Assembly (NCBI RefSeq): GCF_035582795.1 | Contig: NC_134368.1 | Location: 42,399,501-42,463,500 of the forward strand | Length of the DNA: 64,000 bases | Source: Mycteria americana | Taxonomy: Eukaryota > Chordata > Aves > Ciconiiformes > Ciconiidae | Reading direction: 5' to 3' | Shown: positions 1-10,800 of the stretch, piece after piece | Layout of the letters: every line of letters begins with the position of its first letter | Numbering within the stretch: position 1 is the first letter of the stretch | Notes under the pieces: model-generated | Databases searched by the model: none | What the model was told of the DNA's origin: nothing | What the model saw: only the letters and a program-made list of their open reading frames with translations | Position numbers and translations under genes: made by a program

Positions 1-1437
1 AATCAAATCCACATAAGTATCTCCCAGACTTATGATATAAATGCATGTACAGACAACCTTCCAGCAGCCACAGTCACGCTAACTGAGTTCAGGAAGCTTT
101 CCTACTGGATTTTTCTAAATAAAGAATGTGTTACGCTACAGATCGCTGCCACCGGCTTGGCCCAGAGGACACCGAAGTGCTGCAATCGAGTGATTAATAG
201 TAACAGGCTGCAGAGGCACACGAGCACAACCTTCCCTCCGGCCACTCATCGCAACTCGGGGATCGGGAAGCGAACAAACAAAAAGCAAGCTTTCAGATGT
301 TCTTTGGAGGGCAAAAAGCCGGCTCTCATTTCCCACCAGCTATTTCCCATCTATATCCCTCACTCCTTGTTTTATTTCCACAACCTAGGCGAGGTCGAGC
401 AACACACTTTTTTTTTTTTTTCCCCCCTTTCTAAAAGTTCCCCTTTGTACGGATCTACACGCTTTGGGAGAACTCTTCGGCGCGTACCAACCCGATTTTC
501 AGAGCTGCGTGCTTTAATGGCAATGAAAGTAGGGAGCTGCGTTCAGGGACCACGCCTGCGGGGCGAAGAGCCCCCGGGCCGGGTTAGGGGGACGTGGGGG
601 GTCCCTCGGGGCGCACGAAGCTCTGGCCGAGGCGCGGAGCGGTAACGCCGGCTTGCCGCGCATTTTAAGCCGCGTTTCCCCCGCACCGGGAAGCCCTCCC
701 GCGGTACCGGGCAAGGGCAAGCACCCCTCCGAAACGCCCGGGCGTTTCCTTCCGCAGAAAGGCGGCCGGAGGCGGCCCGGCCACCGCCCCCTCCGCCGTG
801 GGGGGGTCCGCTCCCCCTGCCCGGCCGCGCTGCGCGGCGCCTGATGGCTGCCGAGCGGAAGATACAGTGGCAAGGGGAGACGTGCAACATTGCAACACGA
901 GGCGGAGCAGCCCAGCGCTGCCCTCGCCAGGAACAGACACAAACTAGCGCGCCGGGAGCCATGCAGGCTCCGCTCCGGGGAGGAGGAGCGCTTCCCGGCC
1001 ACACTTCTTCCCCCTCCAGCTACACGGGGGGGACACGCAGCCGGTGCCCCCGGCTCTTGGGGGCGGGAGGGGACCCCAGAAGCAGGCAGGAGGGGCGGGC
1101 GCTTCCCCCCCACCCTCTCCCGCAGAGGGAGAGCACTTTCAGGCCATGCTGCTGCAGCGCCAGCCAAACTCCGCCGTGCTACGGAAAAAGGGGGGGCGGA
1201 GGGGAAGGGGGGAACAACACTTCCCCGCCGCCAAAAAAAACCCGAAACTTTATTAAAAGCCCCCAAACCAACCGAGCCACTGGAGCGACCGGCCCGCGCG
1301 GAGCGGGGCTGGGGCCGGACACGCCGCCGCCGCCCGGGCACGCACCGCCGGACCCGCCGGCCGCTTTTGTCTGCCTGCCCCGCCGGCGGCGGTCCCGCGT
1401 GTGCCCGCCCTCCCTCCCCTCCCGTCCCCGGACTTAC
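1..1437 (-). other. SAP30: SAP30 intron 1 (5' part)
   Basis: This is the intron immediately downstream, on the minus strand, of SAP30 coding exon 1. It begins with the donor gtaagt, the complement of 1432-1437. The half nearest the exon (about 540-1437) is part of the CpG island and is very GC-rich. The distal 1-500 is ordinary AT-rich sequence with a T/C tract near 409-427. I looked for the next SAP30 exon, which encodes the Y-I-C-D-Y-H region in the family, and did not find it, so exons 2 onward are off the left edge. Long open frames here are by-products of high GC. Confidence 0.75.
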
Positions 1438-1746
1438 GCTCTTGTCCAGCTCGATCTTCACCTTCTTCTGCGAGATGCTCTTCTGGATCCGCTTGCTGAA
1501 GCTGGCGTTGCCGGCGGCGCGGCCGCACCGCTCCCCCTCCTCCCGCAGGCAGCACAGCTGCCCGGCGCCGGGGCCGCCCGCACCCCCGGCGCCCGCCGAG
1601 CCCGCGGCGGCGGCCGGAGCCAGCCCCGGCGGCGCTGGCGGCGCTGGCACCTCCACAGCGGAGCCCGCATTGCTCACCACCGCGGCGGTGGCGGCGGCGG
1701 GGTCCGCCCCGCGCTGGGTCACCTCCTCGGGGGCGAAGCCGTTCAT
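1438..1746 (-). CDS. SAP30: SAP30 coding exon 1 (partial gene)
   Basis: SAP30 is a subunit of the Sin3-HDAC1/2 co-repressor complex in the nucleus and helps tether DNA-bound repressors to histone deacetylases. The exon encodes 103 residues from the ATG (complement of 1744-1746). It starts M-N-G-F, runs through a low-complexity Ala/Gly/Pro stretch (about 12-62), then reaches the conserved block Q-L-C-C-L-R-E-E-G-E-R-C-G-R-A-A-G-N (63-80), the start of the atypical zinc finger. It ends in the basic helix S-F-S-K-R-I-Q-K-S-I-S-Q-K-K-V-K-I-E-L-D-K-S. That block matches vertebrate SAP30 almost residue for residue. The exon ends in phase 0 at a consensus donor (AGC, then gtaagt). The remaining zinc ligands, the Sin3-binding region and the C-terminus lie off the left edge. 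The Ala/Gly-rich segment is the part expected to vary between species. Confidence 0.95.
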
Positions 1747-2125
1747 GCCCGGCGCCACCTCCGCAGCCGGCGGGAAGCCCGGGGGAGGGCGGCGGGATCC
1801 CGCCCCGCACCAAACTTCCCCGGCGAGACGCCGCGGCCCGGCGGGGCGCTCCCCCGCTCCCTGCCCGCCTCCCCTCAGCGGCGGCACCGGGGCGCAAGCC
1901 CGCCCTCGAGGGCGGCCAGCCCGCACGCCGCGGGAAGGGCTCTCCCCGCCGGCTGCCGCTGCCCGAGCCCGCGGCTACCGGAGCGGCGGCGCCCCGCGGG
2001 CCGCCCCACTTCCTCCTTCCCCCCCTGTCATGTGGAGACTCTTCAGCTGTTTCCTATGTAACAACAGCAACCTGCCCGCCGCCCCGCCCCGCCCGCCGCG
2101 CATGCCGGCTCCCCCGCCGCGGGGC

Positions 2126-2145
2126 GCCACGGGAAATGCAGTTCT
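2126..2145 (-). promoter_or_regulatory. ZNF143/THAP11-like site (minus orientation)
   Basis: Read on the minus strand the site is AACTGCATTTCCCGTGGC, resembling the ACTACAATTCCCAG..GC consensus bound by ZNF143 at CpG-island promoters. It differs at the A-to-G change in ACTACA and at the bases after TTCCC. It lies about 380 bp upstream of the SAP30 ATG. Binding is inferred from the motif only. Confidence 0.45.
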
Positions 2146-2184
2146 TGCCGCCGCCGCCCCCTCCGCGGCTGCCGCGGCGGGGGA

Positions 2185-2204
2185 ACTACAGCTCCCGAGG
2201 TGCC
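2185..2204 (+). promoter_or_regulatory. ZNF143/THAP11-like site (plus orientation)
   Basis: ACTACAGCTCCCGAGGTGCC is a close match to the ZNF143 consensus, with intact ACTACA, CTCCC and a GC ending. It lies 40 bp from a second, oppositely oriented match. Such sites usually lie close to transcription start sites, often of divergent promoters, which fits its position between SAP30 and the candidate plus-strand transcript. Confidence 0.55.
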
Positions 2205-2904
2205 GCGCGGCGGCGGCGGCGGGAGCGCGGGCGGGGGGCTCGGCGTGCCGCTTTGCGGCGCTCAGGCCGGCGGTGCCGTCCCGCGGGGGCGGCGGGGCGA
2301 GCCGCCGCTCTTTTCCGCTGCGGCGGCGGCGAAGGGCCGCGCTGCGCTGCGCTGCGCTCCCTTTCCCCCGCCGGCAGGAGGCCGGGCCCGCCGCGCGGGA
2401 GCGGCGGCAGCGGCTCAGCCCACTTTTAAAAGGCCCCGTTCGCCGCCCGCCTTTCGCCCCTCGTCGCCCCTCCCCGGCGGCGCGGCCGTTGGGATTTGAA
2501 AGGCGGCCGTGCGGCGGCGCCGGCCCGGCCCTGCCGCGGCGGAGGCGGGAAGGCGAGAAACGCGCGGGGCGGACGGGGGGGCCGGGCGGCCCCTGAGGCG
2601 GGCGCGGGGTGGGCGGCGTCTCCCGCGGGGGCAGCGAAGGCTGCGGGCGCTCGCACGGCCAGCGCGTAGGCGTGCTTCGGCCGAGAGAGGCTCCGGCGCC
2701 CGCGCGTCCTCTCCCCTGTCCGCCGGCGGCTCTCGCCCGGCATTAACTCCCCCCCTTTCCCTGTTGTAGCTCTGCCGTTTCGGTCTGAGCCGCGCGTCTC
2801 GGGCTCCTTGTCTGGGATTTTCTAGGAGTTTTGTTTTTTCTTCTGCCGTCCGTCTGGGTCTTGTGCCTCGCTGCCTGCTTTCTCTTCCCCTCGTTCTGTC
2901 AGCC

Positions 2905-3072
2905 ATGGCTGGAGAGCGGGTCCCGCCGGCGGGGCGGGCGGGGGCGGTCTCTGAGCGGGCGCTGCTGCCCCGCCGGCGGGAGGGAGCTGCCGCGGGGCCG
3001 CCGGCTGTGTCTCCGGCCCCAGAACAGCCGGAGCTCGGTCCTTTGTTAAAGCAGCTTTTAAAACACGTGTAA
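2905..3072 (+). CDS. candidate small ORF on a divergent transcript
   Basis: A 55-codon ORF begins at an excellent Kozak context (gccATGGct), 2 bp after a long pyrimidine tract ending in cag (about 2830-2902) that would make a good 3' splice site. The product starts M-A-G-E-R-V-P-P-A-G, is rich in Ala, Arg, Gly and Pro, and ends in a Leu/Lys segment P-L-L-K-Q-L-L-K-H-V. I recognise no domain and assign no function. An AATAAA sits 100 bp after the stop. Together these would make a compact 3' exon of a transcript divergent from SAP30. A non-coding promoter-divergent RNA with a chance ORF is at least as likely. Confidence 0.25.
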   Translation: MAGERVPPAGRAGAVSERALLPRRREGAAAGPPAVSPAPEQPELGPLLKQLLKHV

Positions 3073-3171
3073 CTGGGGGTCAGTCTTGCGTTCCTGTAGC
3101 GAAGGTCTTTGGAAGCAAAGACGACTTGCAGTGCGAGTTTCCAGTTTTGCCATTTAAAAGCACTTTTTGTT

Positions 3172-3177
3172 AATAAA
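3172..3177 (+). terminator. poly(A) signal AATAAA after the candidate ORF
   Basis: A canonical AATAAA lies just outside the CpG island on the plus strand and is followed by a T-rich stretch. Early poly(A) signals are typical of promoter-divergent transcripts, so it could end a short unstable RNA or the candidate small-ORF mRNA. Confidence 0.35.
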
Positions 3178-3199
3178 GGTGACTTTTTAACAGTTACAG

Positions 3200-6100
3200 A
3201 AAGGACTGAGAACGCAGAATTATTTTCGCTAGTGATGAACCAAGACCTTGCTGTACATGCGACCACCTGAAATAGATACTGTGAAAATACTCCATAAAAG
3301 CAAGTATTTTTAGTTTCGAGACTTCACAAAACTATGTAAGAGATGCATTTGCATTAAACCATTTAACAATTCGGCTGTCGACAGCGGAGCGGCAGAAGCA
3401 GCCAGCTTTGACCTACTATTTTTCTTCAAGCACGTTCAAAGCGCACACAGCAAAGGGTGAGGTTTTGCTTTCCTTTTGAACTGCCGCGAATAGTCCTTTA
3501 AATCTCAGAAACGGCAACCGAGCTGACCGTACTCAAAGTGTCATGATTTAATCGCTGAAGTATTTGACCATATAGCTTGCCATGTGTTTTCAGCTTGTGG
3601 ATGGAGGAGGCGAGTAGCGGGGAGGCCGGCGAATGACTTGAGGAGGGACAGATCCTGCGTAAGCCAAAGTTCTGCGTGAGCCGGGGAACGCGATTATAGC
3701 GCAGTTTTGGTTTTTGCGCTGCAGATGGCTCCTTAATCTGATTGCATAACCTGGTATTAGAGAATAAGGGTAGGTCCCACGTCACGCTCCCCACAGTCGC
3801 AACTGAATGAAGGATGCAGTAACTGAAGCTAAGCTGAGCATAAAGCCACAGACAGCAGTTACCTAGAGGGCACATTTCAGTGCTTAGAGAGGGAAATTGG
3901 GTAAGAGTTGGAAAAAATACCGAACCCCGTTTTGTTATCAGCCGAGCTGAAGACTATGTGGAGTGCCTGGGTTTAATTCCACGCTCTGCTGCTGTATAAT
4001 CTCAGGCAACAGATGTTTAACTCACTTTTTGAGTTTCTTGTGATTTCACGCTTTCAAAAAATGTAATAGTTTCTAAATAATAATAAAAAAAAGACAGTAA
4101 CAATGATAGTGGGCCTTAAAGAAGAACACAGGAAGCACGAGCTGGGAAAAGTGGGACAAGGGTGAGTTCCAGGAATTCTTCCAGGAATGCTGGATCATGA
4201 ATAGCAAATTCTAGACTCTTAGGCTATGTTTTTTGAGGTCCCTTTTATTTTTGCAGATGGATTTGACCTTCGTGTGAGCATAAAATATGTCAATCTGGGT
4301 CTGGCTGCTGTGATTTGGTACGATGGAAAGATCACTTGTGCCTTTTAAATGTTTCTGATCCTCTTTGTACAGTTCGGGAGGAGTTAAAAGCCTGATTATG
4401 TTGCCCAGCCATGCTTGCCAATATGTTAATTTATAAGTGGAATTTCAAGTAGAGTAGTATCATAGTTTCATGATTAGCTCACGATAAGACAGTAAGATGA
4501 GAAAGATGGTTCTGCTTCTGCTGTAAGTTGCTCATTTTCACACCTGTGCCCTGTCCTTTGTGCTTGTAAAAGCATTTCTGTGGCTGGTAAACTGGATTGG
4601 GTTACAACTAAACCAGCAACAAGAAAATCAGTTAAGTTTAACCCTGATCTGCTTTACCGCTCAGTTGCATGATGTCCCAGCACACAGGAAGGTCCAGTGG
4701 AAGGGCAGGACCGTGTGACCGGTGCAGGGGGATGACCACCCCATTTGGTGTGAATGCCTGCTTACAGTGACAAAGAAATCATGTCACTTTTAATCTTGCA
4801 TCATATGTGGGATCAAAAAATACAAAGAGCTGCAGCTACATGGGCTTATCAGGCAGTATGAAGCTTACTACAGGATGGATTTGCAAACTTTCATGAAGTT
4901 TGGGCCCTGTGAAATAAAAAAAAAATCACTCATCGTAGAGTATGTCATCTAAAATTATGATTTTATAACATAAGCTCTAGTAGTGTTTTTTTATAACAAG
5001 CTCTATTAGTGGTTAGTAGTATTCAGATATAACTAAAGCATATATAGGGAGAGATTTTAAATAAACATAAAAACATGCAGTATTGCAACAGTACACTGAT
5101 TAAACTTAAAAATTAAATCAGTTCAAAGGAAACGGCAGCTCCAAACCAGCCACTCTTTGCGTGAGACTTCAACAGCACTTACGGGCTATGCACACAGGCA
5201 GAGCTGAATCGTATGGAAAGCAGCAGTAAGCTATATCCCTTATGGGTGCCAAAAACACAGCATGGATGACTTATAAGTGGCATGCAGAAGGAGCAGGAGC
5301 TACAGCATCTTGAGACGTGCCTGAATTTGCCAGGCTCCAAAGTCAGCGGGACTCGGTGGCCCCTCCTGGCACTGAGGTGGGCCAGGCGCAGGTGGGAGCG
5401 GAGCAGCTTGTGCCTCTCTGAGATGCCATATGTCCCAGCTCCTGTTAGCTTTTGACTGATGTGTTTTGTAATTTGAGAGAGAAGAATGATAATTGGACGC
5501 ATCATCTTGGATATATTGCAAGCACACTGCAAACGTATTATTAGTAATTATTCTTGGAAAGGAAGTGTGGCTTGTAACTGTATCTACATCTCCACATGAT
5601 AAAGTTCACCTGGGGACTGGGGATGACTATTCCCTTCCCCAACAGGTACCATTCATCTGAAGTCTGTGTGTTAGTGCACTTGTGTGCAGCACCTGAAATT
5701 ATCCTGTTTGCAAATGGAATAATAAGGAAAACTATTGGTATACATTTTTCACAGGAAATACACATTTTCTTTGTTTTGGATTGTAACTATTCCAATGAAG
5801 CATAGTTTCCTTTAAAACACTTTAAAAATTCTGCAAATTCTACCACACACCCCGGTGTTTTTGATAAAAGAGCAACTGGCTGTGATAAAGAACAGTGACC
5901 CAATCTCTCCTTCCTTATCAGAAACAAGTCCCGTTCTTTTTATTGCGCTCTCCTTTCTCTGATTTTCGAACCTCTGATTTTCCCTTCCCGCTCCAGCACC
6001 AACTAACCATGCTACTGCCTATTGCTCTGCCTCCAATTTATTGTCCAAATGTGTTAAAGCATAGAGCCCAAAGCACAGGAATATTGGGATTTACCTATGA

Positions 6101-6759
6101 ACTGCATTTTTTTTTTTTACTTCTTTGTATGTTTTACACTAGGATAGTTAAAATGTAACTTCGGATAGTTAATTGTGTGACAAAACTTAATCTATATTAG
6201 CACCTATAGAGCTTATTGTATATGAGTCAAGTAACACAGTAAGAGAAAAAATCATACCTTTAACCAAAATAGTGATATTGGTGCAAAACTGGTATTTCCA
6301 GGTCTTTGAGTAATCCAGCTGAAGCCACTGTTCCTTTTTTAAGCATTCTGCCTTGTACAATGGAAGCTAAAGGTGTACGAAAGAGTTTATGTAACACAGG
6401 CTTTTATTAAAAGATTTAAAGCCGTAAACAGGGTCCAAAAATAAACATTGTATTTTAAGAATAATCTAGGTGTTACGGGATTAAAACTGATAAGCCTGTG
6501 TACTGTAAAAGCTTTAAAGATTTGTAATACATGCCCCTTAACTGTTTGTGCCAATTCACTTTCGCAATAAGCTTTTAGTTACAGGAGGCATCAAAGGACC
6601 TTCTGTTAGAAGGCTTCGTTCTTACGTGCAAAAATACAGAAACATTGATACAGAAACTTTAGATGTTCTTTGTTGAACGTACATGACAAATTGTTTGTTG
6701 GGGGACTTAATCAAGTATGACACCTACTTTTGGTTGATAGAGCAACAGTAAATGTGGTA
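3200..6759. other. intergenic, no gene seen
   Basis: AT-rich single-copy-looking sequence. All open frames are short, lack homology I recognise and lack exon-like splice signals in a consistent set. No tRNA, tandem repeat or recognisable transposon was found by eye. Confidence 0.6.
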
Positions 6760-7892
6760 TGTGGTGGGCTGACGCTGGCTGGACGCCAGGTGCCCACCAA
6801 GCCGCTCTATCACTGCCCTCCTCAGCTGGACAGGGGAGAGAAAATATAACAAAAGGCTCGTGGGGCGAGATAAGGACAGAGAGATCACTCAGCAATTACC
6901 GTCACGGGCAAAACAGACTCGACTTGGGGAAATTAGTTTAGTTATTACCAATCAAATCAGAGTAGGATAATGAGAAATAAAACCAAATCTTAAACACCTT
7001 CCCGCCACCCGTCCCTTCTTCCCAGGCTCAACTTTACTCCCGATTTTCTCTACCTCCTCCCCCTCAGTGGGGCAGGGGGATGGGGAATGGGGGCTGTGGT
7101 CAGTTCATCACACCTTGTCTCTGCCGTTCCTTCCTCCTCAGGGGGAGGGCTCCTCACACTCCTCCCCTGCTCCAGCGTGGGGTCCCTCCCATGGGAGACA
7201 GTCCTCCACGAACTTCTCCAACGTGAGTCCTTCCCACGGGCTGCAGTTCTTCATGAACTGCTCCAGCGTGGGTCCCTTCCACGGGGTGCAGTCCTTCAGG
7301 GACAGACTGCTCCAGCATGGGTCCCTCGTGGGGTCACAAGTCCTGCCAGAAAACCTGCTCCAGCATGGGCTCCCCACGGGTCCACAGGTCCTGCCAGGAG
7401 CCTGCTCCAGCGTGGGCTTCCCATGGGGTCACAGCCTCCTTCGGATGCATCCATCTGCTCCGGCGTGGGGTCCTCCATGGGCTGCAGGTGATATCTGCTC
7501 CACCGTGGACCTCCGTGTGCTGCAGGGGCACAGCCTGCCTCACCATGGTCTTCACCAGGGGCTGCAGGGGAATCTCTGCTCTGGTGCCTGGAGCACCTCC
7601 TCCCCCTCCTTCTTCACTGACCTTGGTGTCTGCAGGGCTGTGTCTCTCACATATTCTCACTCCTCTCTCCTGGCTGCTGCTGTGCAGCAGTTTGTTTTCC
7701 CCTTCTTAACTATGTTATCCTAGAGGAGCTACCACCGTTGCTGATGGGCTCGGCCTTGGCCAGTGGCGGGTCCGTCTTGGAGCCGGCTGGCATTGGCTCT
7801 GTGGGACACAGGGGAAGCTTCTAGCAGCTTCTCACAGAAGCCACCCCTGTAGCCCCCCCGGTACCAAAACCTTGCCATGCAAACCCAATACA
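6760..7892 (-). mobile_element. solo LTR of an avian endogenous retrovirus
   Basis: This 1133-bp unit starts TGTGGTGGGC and ends AACCCAATACA, so it has TG...CA ends. It is flanked by tggta (6755-6759) and tggca (7893-7897), a 5-bp target-site duplication with one mismatch. I recognise the sequence as a repeat common in bird genomes. By recall of that family, the functional orientation is minus, with a TATA-like region near 7708 and a decayed poly(A) signal near 6943. The middle (about 7150-7490) is built of diverged tandem units around CTGCTCCAGCGTGGG. These give spurious open frames on both strands. No internal gag, pol or env sequence adjoins it, so it is a solo LTR. Retroviral class is not settled; a 5-bp duplication would fit the ERVL type. 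Confidence 0.8.
7150..7490. repeat. tandem CTGCTCCAGCGTGGG-type units inside the LTR
   Basis: At least seven diverged copies of a roughly 45-60 bp unit occur. Each has a core close to CTCCAGCGTGGGTCC, then CACGGG, then a CTGCAG or CACAAG variant. They lie wholly inside the solo LTR and explain the repetitive open frames of this stretch. Confidence 0.7.
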
Positions 7893-10800
7893 TGGCATAA
7901 GGGAGCTACCTCAAACGCAACTGCACAGAAGCAGAGAAGCCACCCTCCAGCTTGGCACTGTGGTACCCACCAGGTTTCAACACCCCTCCTTCTCACAAGC
8001 CCCCGTTCAGCCAAGTTAAAAGTGCACATCCATCTGCTTGCTTCAGTCACTGCTTCACCGATCATTTGTCCATCCAGGTTGCTTGGATTAACATTGTGTG
8101 TCATATTGTATGAGATCCTGCAGTCAGAAAGAGACCCAACAAAACCATCAGTGCTTTTCTGAAATGTAATGCAACTATCTGGAACACGTAGTGAAAAAGT
8201 ACCACCTCCAGAGGTTTTGTTTAGTAATGCAATACAAATTCAGCTATGAGTGATAGGCCGATAGTTGTAGTATATTGCTTAAAAGTTACTTTTTAATCCC
8301 TTGAAAAGAAATAAAAAAGCTTGCTCAGCTTTTTTTTTTTTTTTTTTTTTGTTGTTAGTAAGAGAAACACTGTCATATCTTTTCAGCAAATTTTGCTGGT
8401 CTCAAATGCATTCTTGATACCACAAACAGCACTGTATACTCTTTGCTACAGTCTTACATTTTGTGAACCACTGTTTTCTGCTTACAGAAATTCAGATTTG
8501 ACACTGTCTTTAATCATTTGCTTTTTGCTTTAACACATATTACACCATCTTCGCAGTTTTGTCAGAGGATCCTAGAAACTACAGTGCTCCTTTACACCAT
8601 CATGTCCTCTTCTGATACGGATTCATTTTTCAGAAAGGAAAATGGGCAACTTCGGTGGCCCTGAAGCCTCTTGCAGTGCCCTTGTCCTTGCAGTACAGTT
8701 ACAAGCATCTCTAGGTCTGACGCAGCTCTCGTTGAAGTTAACAGCAGGTTTTGAGTGCCCCTTGGGAGCGGGGGAACACTTCCTCCACCCGCCTCCAGAA
8801 TGCATCGTTTAGAAGGTCTTTACAAGGCATTTGGATTCTGTCAGTAAAAACAAAAGAGAGTCCGATACTAATACAGATACTTTTATAAAAATAAAATGAG
8901 TAAAATTACACGTGGGTTTTCCTGAACCTCCTGCAGAGCTCATTCTGCGTAAAAGATATAAGCTTATACTCCAACAAACTCAAGTATAATGATAGTTTTG
9001 AACTGCACTTGGTTTTTGCTGATGTTACTTGAAAATAAACCCTTAATTGAGAAATATTATGGGAAAAGAATCAGATAAAATATTTTGCAATTTTTTTCAC
9101 AAAAATTGGCCACTAGGCAGATTGTACCAGGTTTCCTACATTTGGATACTACCTACTGCTATCGTTCATTCAATATGCAGCAGCTGATCAAAAGCATTGC
9201 TTCTTCATTAGATAACACCATTCATCCTCAATGCTCCTCTAACCTCAAGTCACTTACTCAAAAGATAACATTCGAGGCTCAGCTTCCATACTGGTAACAC
9301 CTCTAGCCTTTACAGTCACAAACCTAAGTTTGAAATCTGGTCAAGGACATATCCTATAGCATAGAACACACAAAGAGACTCCCACCCTCCAGTTTCAACA
9401 TTATGGTTTTTAAACAGATACGGTTTTAGAAGGTTTTCTTAATCCAAGTGTTTGGTTGTTAATATTTATTAACATTATAAACACCACAGATGAGACCCGA
9501 TTCTGCTATTACAGCTATCCACAGGCACTAAAAGATCCTTACCTCTCTCCAGAAGTGACTGCTGGAGCAGGATTTTATATGATCTTGTAAATTACGTCAG
9601 AATTAGGAAAATAATAATACAGATCTTTTACCTCTTAAACAACTTTAACTTCTTTGTTCTGTGATTATAACTAGTGTTTCTAGTTGTATCATGAAAGTCC
9701 ATTCCAAAATGAACTATATCTTTACCAAGTAAATTTTTAACTACTGGGAAAGTTTTATGCTTTTAATATTTGTACATATTACAATAACTTAACAACATAT
9801 AAATGCTAATTATTAGGATAAAGTGTAGTGACATAAAAATTGCACATGATCGAGCCTATGGACCGGAGTGTGTTCAAGATGGTTTCTCTCTTTAAAGGTT
9901 TACGCTGAAGTTGAGAGCTTACAGGTTTTAAGGATTTATATTCTTTTTCAACTTTTGAAAACTGGAAAAGACATGGTTTGGACTGCAATTTAGTTTCTCG
10001 GTAGCTTTGAATAAGCCGGCCTTTCTCTGACACGGAACAGCTTTACTTGAGATTTCCGTGTTTATTTCTTCAAATGCACGACTGTGCTGCTCCCTATTTC
10101 TTTTTCATTTGTAGTAGGCATTTATCCCTGCCAGTGGTTAGGGAGAGCATCTACTTAACTTCACACATGGGCACACTAAATGATGAGGATTAATCACAGA
10201 CCCAAGGGTTTATTATCAAACTTCCTTAAGATTTTTTTCCACAAGAGCTGGGGCTGTGGAATAGGAGCTTTAGCTTTTGACCGGTATCATAGACAGACAC
10301 ATTTTCGAGTAGCATAAGATCTCTGAAACAAACTTTCTTGTTACTGTAAAACACTTAACATAATGGTATAGTGTAGAGTATACAATGGGATCTTCTAGAG
10401 AAACTATAATTTTAGATCATCAGTTGCTGCAAAATCACACAGGATCCGTGACTGAAAATGAGACTGACTGAATCAACAATTTCAAAATTTGCTGGGCATT
10501 TTCTTTCTAGTCTCGGCAGATTACCTGTGTATCCTATGATCATTTCTATGACACATACGACAGCACTCTTTGCCAGCAATAACAGAATAAATTATCCTAC
10601 CAAGCTGATGTCTACATTATCAACAGCACAGGATGTACTCCACATGACCAAAACTTGAGACCCATTTAAGTTGAATGAGACCCATTGAAATTCATTTAAG
10701 GTTTTCCACTACCTGGATGCAAAGCCAACGTGTTGACGAGTATCACAGTGCTTGCAAGGAACCAGGCTGTTACCAGCCAAATCTGCTGCTCCATTCTGGC

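Larger units (their letters stand above)
1747..3060 (-). promoter_or_regulatory. SAP30: SAP30 5' UTR and CpG-island promoter
   Basis: Dense CpG sequence continues from the SAP30 start codon to about 3060, where base composition drops sharply to AT-rich. Together with 540-1746 it forms one island of roughly 2.5 kb. I see no clear TATA box at the expected distance, as is usual for a CpG-island gene, so the exact start site cannot be placed. A short non-GC stretch at about 2029-2075 interrupts the island. Two ZNF143-like sites sit at 2126-2145 and 2185-2204. The far side of the island may also drive a divergent plus-strand transcript. Confidence 0.75.

Noticed and set aside
514-1926. 470-codon minus-strand open frame
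   Set aside because: Only 1438-1746 is real coding sequence (SAP30 exon 1). The rest is GC-rich 5' UTR and intron read through the conserved donor at 1437.
890-2596. 568-codon plus-strand open frame
   Set aside because: It is antisense to SAP30 exon 1 and made of Pro/Arg/Ala-rich CpG-island translation without any domain.
2415-3266. 283-codon minus-strand open frame across the SAP30 island
   Set aside because: Its composition is that of GC-rich DNA in one half and AT-rich flank in the other. No family resemblance was seen, and it spans a composition boundary.
7067-7723. Long open frames with repeated L-L-Q-R-G-S-L-P-like units
   Set aside because: They lie wholly within the solo LTR and are produced by its tandem CTCCAGCGTGGG units. 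Open frames appear on both strands, with no start context or splice structure.
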